64,000 nucleotides of DNA from Carallia brachiata (lineage: Eukaryota > Streptophyta > Magnoliopsida > Malpighiales > Rhizophoraceae), in contig JADCRB010000072.1 in the NCBI GenBank assembly GCA_021464245.1, positions 1,820,055-1,884,054 on the forward strand. Reading direction: 5' to 3'. Positions 33,005-44,300 of the stretch are shown here, one piece after another. The notes below the pieces were generated by a model. The model was not told the origin of the DNA. It searched no databases and was given only the letters and a program-made list of their open reading frames with translations. A program made the position numbers and the translations under genes. Numbering within the stretch: the stretch's first letter is position 1; each line of letters begins with the position of its first letter.

Positions 33005-34870
33005 TTACCTGCAAACAAACTATGAACGCAGGAGATTTATGGAAACAAAAATCAAGCAAAAAAGATAACATCAAAATATAAAAAGAAAGGAGAACAAACG
33101 ATAAGAAGTTAGAATGCAAATTTCCAGAATTGAAGCAACTCTAAAGCAACCAGAGGAACAATCAAAAATTTGTTCAACGGCTCCAACTGAGTTCAAACGT
33201 AGCAGCACATGGGCTGTTAAACCTTCGCCTGTAAAAGAAAAAATGGAATCAGCCAAGAAAAAAATACAAAAACGAAAAGACAGACTGCGGGAATGTATGT
33301 ATTAGGGGAAAAAAAAAACACACACAAGAACAAATAAAAACTACAACGGCGTTCTTGAATTGAACTAACTCTAATCACTGGATCAGCAACCACAACAGTC
33401 TCAAGAAGAACAAATAAGAACTATAAGCATGTAAGATCTGACTCCTAAAATTTAAAAAAAAAAAAAAACAAGAAAATAAAAACAGCCAAGAAACAAAAAA
33501 ATAGACCGAAAGAGAGAGGTATGCATAATTGCGCCGATGACGCCGCTGTGGCTGTGGCTGCTGCTGCCGGCGATGCCGCCTCCGTCTCCGATCCCTAGCT
33601 ACCGGAGGGGGAGGGCGATTCGCTTGTGGTTTACGATGCGATGTTGTTGCCTTTCTCTGGAATGTACAAAACTGACGTTATAGGGTCCTATTTTTATGGA
33701 CGCGCAGGAGGAGCGGGGTTTGGCACCTGCAGACAAACTACAAACGCAGGAGATTCATGAAAACAAAAATCAAGCTAAAAAAGATAACATCAAAATAAAG
33801 AAAGAAAGGAGAGCAAACGAGAAGAAGTGAGAATGCAGATTTCTTGAATTGAACCGACTCTAAAGCAACCCGGAGAAAAAATCAGAATTTTGTCCAACAG
33901 CTTAAGCTCCAACTGAGTTCAAAAGTAATGGCACATCGGCAATTAAACCTTCGCCTGCAAAAAAAAAAAAAAGGAAAAAGGGAAAGCAAAAAGATAAACT
34001 AAAATTTCAAGAAGCCAAAAGATCACAGAAAACAGAAAATTTCAAGAAGCAGACAGAGAAACGAAACGGTAAACAGCGGAAATATATATGTATTAGAGAC
34101 AAAAAAAAAAAAAAAAACACTCACACACACATGAAGAACAAATAAAAACTACAACGGTGTTCTTGAATTGAACTAACTCTGAAATTATTCCAGAAACAAT
34201 AAAATATTGATTAGCAACTACAACATTTGTTAAACCTCAAGTTATAAGCATGTGTTTATCAGGAAAAAAAAAAAGAAAAAGAAAAGTTATAAGCATGCGG
34301 GATCTGACTCATATAAAGCAAAAAAAAAATAACAACAGTCTCAAAAAGAACAAATAAAAAAAACACAGGAAGAAAATTTCAAGATACAAAAAGATTACAG
34401 AAAAAAAAAATTCAAGAAGCAGACAGAGAAACGAAACTTTAAACAGCGAAAATATATGTATTAGGAGGAAAAAAAAAAAAAAAACCAGAACAAGAACAAG
34501 AACAAATGAAAACCACAACGGTGTTCTTGAATTGAGCTAACTCTAATCACTGGATCAGCAACCACAGTCTCAAGAGTCGAGAAGAACAAATAAAAACTAT
34601 AAGCATGTGAGATCTGACACCAAAAATTAAAAATCATCCAAGAAACAAAGAAAGAAATTGAAAGAGAGCGGAATGAATAATTGCGCCGATGACGCTGTGG
34701 CTCTGGCTGCCGCTTCTATCGTAGATGTGTGTCTCCGATCCCTAGGCTACCGGAGGGGACGATTCGCTGCGGTTACGATGCGATGCGGTTGTTTTTCTCT
34801 GGTATGTACAAAACTGACGTTATAGGGTCCTTTTTATAGGCGCGTATGAGGAGCGGGGCTTGGCTTTTTG
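33005..34870 (-). repeat. Tandemly duplicated promoter / first-exon module
   Basis: A module of about 0.7-1.1 kb is present twice in direct orientation. The GC-rich 'first exon' occurs at ~33525-33700 and ~34675-34850, sharing 'ttgcgccgatgacgc', 'cggaggg' and 'tgtacaaaactgacgttata'. A downstream part occurs at ~33010-33240 and ~33725-33960, sharing 'cgcaggagatt', 'caactgagttcaaa' and 'aaaccttcgcctg'. A further piece ('caacgg(c/t)gttcttgaatt') occurs three times (33345, 34155, 34515). Minus-strand copy 2 has a good TATA box, 'cctataaaaagg' (34840-34829); copy 1 has the weaker 'ccataaaaatagg' (~33702). This suggests two alternative promoters for one minus-strand unit. No ATG-led protein emerges. 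Confidence 0.7.
34829..34840 (-). promoter_or_regulatory. TATA box of the distal promoter copy
   Basis: Minus-strand CCTATAAAAAGG upstream of a GC-rich leader, followed ~12 bases on by 'ataacgtcag' (CRE-like ACGTCA). The proximal copy keeps the ACGTCA but has a degraded TATA. Confidence 0.55.
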
Positions 34871-34929
34871 AATGGAATTCCTATGTAAAGGTGGAGCCGA
34901 ATTGATTAGTTTTAAATTAAATTAATGAA

Positions 34930-35145
34930 AAGAATTATCTGAAAAAAAATTATTTGAAATACTATTTGAATGCAATTATTTATATTTGATGTGTAATTAA
35001 TTAGATTTTATGTGTAAAAAACGACCATGATTTTTTTTTCTTCGTTTTAGTTGCACTTAAAATTCAGATAATTGTAAACCAAATACAAACAGTTGCATTC
35101 GAACAATATTTCAATTAATTTTTTATTTAAAAATATAATAGAACT
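34930..35145 (+). mobile_element. MITE family copy 1
   Basis: About 210 bases with ~60-base terminal inverted repeats: the left end 'ttatttgaaatactatttgaa' pairs with the right end 'ttcgaacaatatttcaattaa'. Related copies lie at 50975-51178 (same orientation) and 56222-56412 (opposite). Non-coding. Confidence 0.7.
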
Positions 35146-36110
35146 CTAAATTAATTATGAATAAGGTAGGTTCACGGCGGATTAGATTTCGTCACCTCAG
35201 CAGTTCAAGATTTTTTGTAATAATAATAACATTTTTTGTAATAAAAATAGTAATAAATCATACTTCTTTTTTTATTATAAAAAATACCGTCAATTTTATA
35301 AAAATTAAAAACTCAGTTTAATTCCAACAAAATTCAGATTAAAAACTCGCTTGCATTAAATTGTCAGTTTAGGGGGGTGGGGGTTTAAAGTAAAGAATTA
35401 ATTTTTTAAAATAATGTATTTTAATAAATTTAATTACTAGTAGAACAAAAGCCGGACTCTAACTGCTCGGACAAGTACCCGGGCTCATTGTCATTGTCAA
35501 TTTAACTTAATGCTCATTTCAAATTAGCCGAAGTAGAATCCGTTTGAATAGAAAGTTATAAGCTTTTATTTGGGCCATAACAATGGGGTAGGGTCGGGGT
35601 CCATAATTGGGCCAACACCCGGACAGTGACATCATAATTTTGCAAGATTTTCCCGGATTTTTTTTTTTTTACTAGCATCATAAATTGAAGATTTTCCCTT
35701 TTTTTTTTTTTGCAAAAAATTATGTTTTTATAGCTTGTAAAGAAATTTACTCAAAGAAAAAAACTTGTAAATAAAATATGTTTATTGAATTTCCTTGAAT
35801 GTATACTTTTATCATTTTTTTTTTTTGGGTTCTTTTATAATTCATCATTGTAGTCAAAAATATCTTCTTTTTGAAAGAACCCAGACGTCTCTTCTAATTG
35901 TAAGTTCAATGATGGCCAACTGGCCGTTGAAGCGTTCCAGCTAAGATTGTCATCACGAGGAAAACGGTTACATTAAGTCAAATTACATACACCAATACAA
36001 GACAACATGTTCCCAAACTGGAGAGAAGAGAGAGAGAGAGAGAGACAATCTGCAAAAAGAACACACATTTGATTTAGGGATTGCAAGGTTCGGTTTCCAA
36101 ACTCCCAAAA
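35146..36110. other. Intergenic, AT-rich
   Basis: Several long T-runs (35660, 35700, 35820) and a (GA) run at ~36027-36046. No gene. The last part is probably 3' flank of the DUF863 gene. Confidence 0.45.
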
Positions 36111-36449
36111 TCATTTTTTTGCATCACACAAGACACTAATCTGAATGTTTGTGTTTGAGATAGACTCAAAGACAACAGCTTTTGTGCTGGTGGGTTGGGG
36201 GCTTGTCCGGAGTTCTGTTGTTAAAGGAGGAACGGACCAATGATCACTTATTGGATATTCAGACTCAGATTTTGTGGGTGATAAAACCGAAAAAGAAGAA
36301 AAGAGGAGGCAGGCTCCCCCCAACATACTGAAATTCAAAGGACACCATCCATGCACTCCCATGCCTCCTGAAAATTTGGACTAGAAAATATATGCAGAAT
36401 TTCCCGCAAATTCCTTTTGAGATGACACCCGTTGGTTGGTCTTTTTTAA

Positions 36450-38713
36450 TTATTGGACCGCGACAATGTGATGATTAATGGGACATCTCTGCCGTGGAGG
36501 CCGCCTTGTTCGCTTTCCCCATCCAGCTAGTCTACCACCCTCTTCAAGTCCCAGTTCACCGCATTTGAGATGTTGGGCCTGGGGCTGAGGTGGACTAGCT
36601 GCAGTTACTTTAGGAGGAGTAGCGCAACTGCCGGAACGCTTTCTCCCTCTTCCTCCCTTGTTCTTGGGAGAGTTCCTCCTCTGCTGCAATGCTGACCGCC
36701 AGGCACCACCCGTTGCTCTGATCAGCCCTTCAATTGTCTGGAGATCTTCGGTCACGTGGTTCCTGGACAGAGAAGCTATACCAGGAAGTACATCCCTCTG
36801 GAAGTCCTTCTGCTGCCTTCCTCTTCTCGCCTGACCTCTCCGAGGCCGCTTTAGCAATGCAGTTTCATGTTTCGTAGTTTCCAAAGCCTGAGGCTCGTAG
36901 TTGCACTCTTCCACCTTGGTTTCCCTCAAATTTAATGTCATATACTCGAAGTAATCCATACCCTTTGGTATGGAACTGTCATGCCCAGTGCCATCCTTAT
37001 CTGCTACTGAGACTGATCCCATAACATTTTCCCTTTCAAATTGGTGGGAGGTAATTATCTCAGCAAACCGCTGAAGGGAATCATTCAGGGAACATCCCAA
37101 TTGGAAGATGACCGCATTGTCTACAAAATCATGCACCCTAGACGATGAGATGGCAACCAATGCCTCAGCAGCATCCTTTATAAAGCCCTCCTCAAAGTCC
37201 CTGGATTCATCTTCCAATGAGTCCAACGGCTCTTTAACTTTGCTTTCTGGAAGTTTACCTCCAGAAGTACAATCTGTTTCAGTTTCGACAACTACAGGGA
37301 CTTCCAAATCTATCTCAACTGCAATTTTCAGCTTGGCTTCCGGGAGAGACTGTGTCGGCCCGGCCTCTCCTACAATAGCACTAACATTCAAATCAATCTG
37401 GTTTCTTGCATCATCCCTACAATCAACAGTTCCCAGTTCTGTAATATGATAATCTGTATTTTGTGTTATTCCAGAGTCCATTCCAGACTCAGATAGCATT
37501 GGATCATAATTCAGATCAGTATCAAGTAACCCACTTTTTCTGGATTTGGCAACATTAGTTTTTGAATCACAAAGACTGGGATCAGAGGGAAAGCTTGCAG
37601 AAGGTATGCCTTTCAAAACTTGCCTTACCAAAACAGGAACTCCAAGAATCTTGCTTTTGCTTGAACAATCATCACCTTCAATTTTCTTGTCCCCAGCATC
37701 ACGGGCATTTGTCATTGATAAGGAATCCTGAATAACATTTCCAGGAAGGTAGTTTTGCAAGCAATCCGAATCCATCTGATGAGGACCATTGCTTTTGCCA
37801 TCGCAAAAGGAAATGGTACGGTTCCAGGACAACCCTCCATGTGGATTTATTTCCTCTCTAGGACAGTTAGCAGAAGTAAGATTTGAATCAAAAGTTGCTT
37901 GATTCTGGTACTGTTTTGGAGGTGCTGCATTCATATTCAGTTCATTGGTGGACTTTGCATTCATCATGTTGCCATTTGTGGGACTGTGTAGAGGAACTTT
38001 TTCAGAAGCCGAAATGCTGTTGTTGATGCCATTTGGGTAGCCAAAAACAGATGATGAAAGGTTGACCTTAGATTGCTTGGACTCCAGTTGAGAAGCAACA
38101 GAAAAGACACTTTGGTAGGGAAATTCAGCTTTGATGCTTGGAACTGATCTTGCATTGGAATTAGAGAATGAACTATCACTAGTAACATCAGGGCCATTAA
38201 TAAATATTGCTGAACTCCTGTTTGAATTGCTAAAGCCAGGGTTTCCCTGAAGAGACATCAGATTCTGTCTCAAGGTCTCTGCTTGTTTCTTCCAAGATGA
38301 AAGGGAGGACTCAGGGTAGGCTCCATAGGGTTGACAACCAAGTGGCCGAAGAAAAGACCTATCTGAAGCAGTAGCAGATTCAACATGATTTCTTGCTGAG
38401 ATCTCTACACCAAAAATTGTCTTCTTTGTATAGTCCTCTGTTTTATTTTGATCAACTCCCTGGGCTTTCCTGCACCCAACTTCCGGTGATTCACATAGAG
38501 TAGGCAAACATTCCTCAAGAAGATCTCCATTCAGAGAATTTCTGTTGTAGACAGTATGGCCTGAAACAGTAACCATATCACACCATCAATTGAAACTAAA
38601 GAATCATGCAACAGGAATCAACACTTGCCAGATTATTTAAACTTTGAAATGATAGTTAGCCTAAAAAGGAGGTCAATGGAGCCTTTAAGCAAGGAAAAAC
38701 AAAGAGTAGTCAG

Positions 38714-38748
<35 letters not shown>

Positions 38749-39986
38749 ACTGTAAATTAAGTCAAACAAGAAAAAAGCCAAAATCCAAAAGTGATACTGC
38801 CAGGACGTACCAGAGTTACAACCATAAGGTAGTAATCCGCTCTCTGTATTTTTGTTTACTAGACATGGACTGGATAGACCAACTCCCTCGCCCTTTTCTC
38901 TAGAGGGGGTTTCAGAAATTTCCCTGGCCAAACACTGCAAACCTGAAAATGAATTTGCAGATGGACCCTGTCCCTGCATCTGCCCTTTAAAACAAGCAAT
39001 GTTATTTAGATTATCAATGGATGCTGGAGCTGTACCATCTGCTTCTTCAATCTGGACAGGTTCATTCAAATCAGTAAGCCGTTTTTTCCTCTTCAAATTC
39101 AAATTGGAACTCAAAGCATCACCGTTGCAACAAGAGTTTACACCACCACACATAGATAAACTGTCATTAATATTCCAAGCAACATCACAAATCCTCTTAG
39201 GAGGATAACTTTCCATCCCTGGCTCTCCAGATTTCCCTTGGCCATACTTTTCATCACTTATGTATTTATCATCTGGAAGTTCAATGCCAAATAACCTTCT
39301 CCGCAGCTTCTTAGTTCTGGACTCAAAGGATTTGTGATCCTGAATCGTTGGTTCCTTGTGAGATTGCCTGATATTCACATCCGCAGAAATAATAGGTGAT
39401 TGTATGTTATCAGCACTTGACCCAAATGGCAGATGACCACTGAAATCCACTGAAGAAAAATTGGAATGCCACCTCTTTTTCTCATCTTCCTGTGCAAAGG
39501 AAAAGGAACCTGAGCGTGATGTTTGTACAGGTTCTAGATGCTTGCCTGGATCTTTGCTTCGGCCTTCATTCATAATGTCCATTTGCATCTTATAAAGTCG
39601 ATGCAGCTCATGAAGCTGGAAGATCAAGTAACACCACATGATCAATTGTCAGGATTTTAAACCTTCATTCCCTCCGGTGCCACTAATATACTACATTTCT
39701 TCAATCTAGTTGCAAAGTATCATAATTTCAAGTTTATATTACTGGAAATTAGACATACCTGATGCTTAAATATGTTTTCATGCTTCAGTATGGCTTCCTT
39801 CATTTGTTTCTTGACATAACTCATATTTCCGTGTATTGCTGGCCTGGTGGAAGATAAAGCATAGTATTGCTCAAAGGTTTTGTTCTCATTGTGTGAAGCC
39901 CAGCTACCATTGGCTGTGCTGTCATTTTGATCTGCAACGCAATAATAACCTGGCATTTGCATCTTATACTGCACTTTGGTTCCCAT
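36450..39986 (-). CDS. DUF863 family protein
   Basis: Plant-specific protein of unknown function. Three coding exons on the minus strand: 39986-39759, 39615-38811 and 38560-36450, GT-AG borders, total 1047 residues and no frame breaks. The N-terminus, MGTKVQYKMQMPGYY, and the segment KKQMKEAILKHENIFKHQLHELHRLYKMQMDIM are the hallmark opening of the DUF863 family. The middle is Ser/Asn-rich and probably disordered. A conserved block, QIDLNVS...AVEIDLEVPVV, follows; the central DLN segment resembles an EAR-like repression motif, which is my inference. The C-terminus is basic (KRPRRGQARRGRQQKDFQ; NKGGRGRKRSG; WGKRTRRPPRQRCP) and includes the family's LRATGGAW-like motif IRATGGAWRSAL, suggesting nuclear location. 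The ATG at 39986 follows an acceptor-like 'tttgcag', so the 5' UTR is split by an intron. Confidence 0.93.
38717..38746 (+). repeat. (GA)n microsatellite in DUF863 intron
   Basis: About fifteen GA units between the second and third coding exons (close to the 3' side of the second exon's donor). Confidence 0.85.
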
Positions 39987-41300
39987 TCCTGCAAATAAAG
40001 TAGGAAAATCCCGAATTAAATGGCATTCAAATAAGAAGCAACAGAAGTAAGCTTAGGGAATAAATTAATTCAAAATGGAAAACATCTAAACATTCATAAA
40101 TGAAACAATTTCAGTCAGCATTGTAATCAACCTTCCGCTAAAGATCCCCTGATGTATATTCTGTCTCAATATATCTGCGCCCAAGTTGGAAGCAGTGAAA
40201 TGTGCCAAGGTACTTTTATTTCGTTATATTCTATAAAAGCTATTAACTTCATAGCAAGAATGCACAAATGTGAATATAAAACCAGTTAATACACTGTGTT
40301 GCATTGAATAGGCTGGAATGATCGATTACGTTTGGTTCAATGCTAGCCTAAACAATTTAGCCGTTCCAGCGAAAGTTTAAAAATGAAATTTGTGATCAAT
40401 CAAGAACAAAACATCCTTTTATTGCACGGATACCAAGTTAGCCTTTTTAAGTATGAAACGAAAATAATGCTCAAATAATAGAAAATTAGTGAGACAGAGA
40501 ACGCAGAGCACTAATCACCATAACCTACAGGGCCTGCATAGAAACGAGATTAGGTCCTTTGGTTGGAAGACAGAAATTTCAGTATTCAAGTAATGTGCTT
40601 CTGGGATCACAAAAGACACACTCACATTTACAAATCAATCTAAAGACCAACAACAAAAATAAAAATAAAAATAAAAATAAAAAAGAAACCAACTTTCACA
40701 GACCCATGAAACAACAGTCCGCATAAAGAAGAAGATACAATAGGACATTTATCAAAACCAAATCAAGCACTGACAACGAATCAAAAGGCATGCTTCTTTG
40801 AGAGAGAGAGAGAGATTCCTGATAAAAACAAAACCCAGATATTATGCTACAACTACTAGCAAGGAGAGAAAATGAAAGAAAAAAAAAAAGGGAAATTGAT
40901 TTACCTCATGGTAGCTTCCACCACCACCCCATATCAAAAACCTTTCTTAGAAATTTACAAAACTCCTTCAAAACTCAGAAAACCTCCATTGAAATTCCCA
41001 GTGGTAATAAAGGAGAGATTGGCAAAGACCACAATAAATAACCCAAAAAAAAACAAGAAGCTGGGTTTCTTTGTACCCCCATTTGGAAGAATCTTTCATT
41101 AAGTCATCACTAAAAAAAATGTAAAGAAAAATAAAAATAAAAAAGGAATGTATTGGAGAAAGTCAGATCTGCTGGGCCAGTATTTGAAGATAGATAGATA
41201 GAGAGAGAGAGAGTCACTGAGAAAGATCGGACAATCCCAGATAAAAAGAAGAGATCTTTTTCTTCTCTCTATTGTCTATAACACAAAAAGTCTCTTCCTC
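39987..41300 (-). other. 5' UTR exon, leader intron and promoter of the DUF863 gene
   Basis: On the minus strand a donor-like 'atgag|gtaaat' at ~40905 and the acceptor-like site just before 39986 define a probable ~0.9-kb leader intron. The leader exon lies around 41270-40908. GA/CT microsatellites occur at ~40799-40815 and ~41199-41213, and an (AAAAT)n run at ~40655-40684. Confidence 0.5.
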
Positions 41301-44300
41301 CTCGAAGAAACAATGACTTCAAATTTGTCAACTTGTGGTCTCCTATTACTATTCCAATATACTTTGCTTCACCTATACCTTTTGCGTCAATGATTTCTTT
41401 CATTTTCTTGTTTTTCCTTTTTTTATTTTGATTTTATTAATGGGTTTTTTGGGATGTGAAAGATATGGGACAACATACTTTTACACATTTTCTAGATTCT
41501 CTCTACCTTCCATGACGTTTGGGCACCCACATAATTTTTTGGAAAATGCTAGAATATTGGAACCATCAGTTGGCCACTGTCTTACAGGACAGGGGCAGTG
41601 GGAGATCCACCAATACTTACAAATTTTCACAAATTTATCAGATTGGGGTTTTACTGAGTGATGTGTATTTTTTGCAATAGTTTTTAATCGACTTTTTTTT
41701 ATTTACAATTAATAAATTAGTTATTAGTTATTTTTGAGCACAAAAAAAATTAGAATAATGGAGAGGCAAACTCACACATTATTAATTACGTACTTTTAAT
41801 ATATCATCAAAATTAACGATTACAGAAAATACTATAAAATTCAACTTCATGTGTTATTGAATATGTTATTCCAGTTTTAAATTGACTGTACAATCTGTTA
41901 TATAAAAACGTATTTGCTTCTTTGCACTAAAGATTGCAATAGCCATAAATACATATCAAGCCATTACAATAATTCAATAATTATTTATGTTTTATATGCA
42001 TTAAGGAAAAAAAAATTAGTTATTTTTTAAGTGGTTATTTCATGACTATTATTATACAATATAATAGGTAAATTACACGATACAATAGAAAAATTAGAAA
42101 AAAAATATATTGTATGTCAAAAAAATTATACAATCTGTTTAACCAGCCATTAAAAAAATTTTGATTTTTGTTGACTAATTACACATCGTATAATTTTTTT
42201 AATATATCGTATAATTTTTTTAATATATCGTATAATTTTTTCTAATTCTTTCACTTTATTATATAATTTATTTATTATATCATACAGTACTAACTACAAA
42301 ACAGTCATTTATCAAACAATTGTACATTGGTGCTCATGGATTAAATTTACTGTATTTATATAATAAAATGTATAAATATTTTTCTAAATACTTTTCTTTC
42401 TTGAAAAATTCAGATTTTCATACACCTGGGCTTTTACTTCTAACAACTCAACAGTTGTGCCAGAAGTACCGGTCTCCTCTTCAGGCAGTGGGATTTGTCC
42501 ATGAACCTCTCTCTCACTCTCACGAGTATTATGCAGACGCGTGCGCAACACTCTCCGTGAAAGTGCAACGGACGTGCTGGATGAGCATTGTGGCCAGCTA
42601 CGCTCCGGAGAGGTGCGTGGATTGGGGATTTTCTCGCTTTTGTCCGTTTGTTTGAGTTGTGATTGGTTGCTTTAATTACTTATCAATTCCCTTAAACAGC
42701 AACCATTATTTTTTGTTTATTACAGATTTTGCAGAGCCAACTGTACAAAGATTCCCTAATTAGTGTTTCAGGATGTGGACGTTAGAAAGTAGACATACAA
42801 AAAAAAAATGTAAAAATAAAAATTGTTAAACTTTATTGAATTTATATTTGTAAAGAGAAAAAAGTATAATTTATTTCTACTTCAATTTTGTTTAGTTCTT
42901 GCATTTATGTATATTTTTTTTTGTGTCTGTCAATCTTTTTACTTTTTATTAGATAAAACATAATTTAGTATTTGGTGATAAGGTAAATTAACTAATATTT
43001 GGCACTATTTTTAAACTTTTTTTCATCTTATTTATTATTTAATGTCATATATCTCAACTCAATTAATGGACATCATAAATAGTAATTCTTAGCGTTGATA
43101 ACTCACACAGGTTGACCGAATGGTTGTAAACTTGTAATTAGTTTAGATAAAGATGCATGAGATCATAATTTTGAACTTTGATGAGTACAAACAACACATA
43201 AGATCGTTCACTCGATTCCAATTTTAACTTGTGTCCACTTCCACATTCTCAGTCAGCCAATTCATATTATGTACCTTAACCCTTTTGTTTCTAGTAGTAC
43301 AACGAAAAGAAAATGTTTGGTAAAATTAAAAGACATAATACAAGATAGTTAACATAAGAAATAGACTTCTTTTTTTTTTTCTTTTTGTCTGAAATCACTG
43401 ATTTTCGGAAGTTACAATAGACTTGTAATAGGTAATATGACGAGGTTTGATCTTTTGAACTAATAGGTCAGCCCAAAAATTTTTCTTTCATTAAACAATA
43501 GAAGACAAGAAACAGAAATCGCAGTTGTTCTATTTGGCCAAGAGGATGGTCGATTATTTTCTACATAGCAAAGGATAATTTGGGAAATGCCATTTTCACT
43601 TGATTAATGTTAAACAAATGAATATTTCTAGACACAAGCACAACAAACCTAACCAATTGGCCTCAAAATTTGTTACATGTTTGTACAATGTCAAATTTTC
43701 ACAAGGTTGTTGGTGACTCGTTGTCGTGGTTTAGTGACTGTAATTTTTAATTAAACTCGAAACTTTAAATCTAAAAATCAAGTTTATGGAGATAAAACTC
43801 ATTGATGTTTATGATCAATCTATTGCGTGTTGAACTTATCAGCCGCTTTTGTGGTCTTCTTAAGGCATTATCAACCGTCAATTTAACGGAGATCAGCGGA
43901 GTGTTTGCTCACAAAAGATCCTATAAATGTTTGTGAACGTGAATTTGCAAGATTGGAACAAAATTGGTTTCCAACTTGTTAGAATTTTATTAAATTAAGC
44001 CACTGTACGGAGACTTACAAGATCGTTTCTCATCTCGAATCAATGATGGCATTGATTGCAAAAGTGTGAGAAGTGAGAGAGGATAGCAATTTCTTAACCA
44101 CCAAGTTGAATAATATTGGTTTTTGTACTTCTGTTTCAAGGCATGAGCAATTGATGAGATGCCATTGTGGACCCAAGAACAAGAAATTGGAGATAGGTCA
44201 GGAAGTTGAAGGCCATTGAATTGTCAATTTTGTGATCGCAATTCGAAATGAGACTATCATCTGACATCCTAAACCTTCAATGTTAAAGCCAATAATTAGT

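Noticed and set aside
42180..42245. CRISPR-like or satellite array
   Set aside because: Only three 23-base AT-rich units with no spacers; a simple tandem repeat in a plant genome.
41335..42655. Plus-strand open frames of 108 and 111 residues upstream of the DUF863 gene
   Set aside because: No recognisable domain or splice context; the AT-rich surroundings give such frames by chance.
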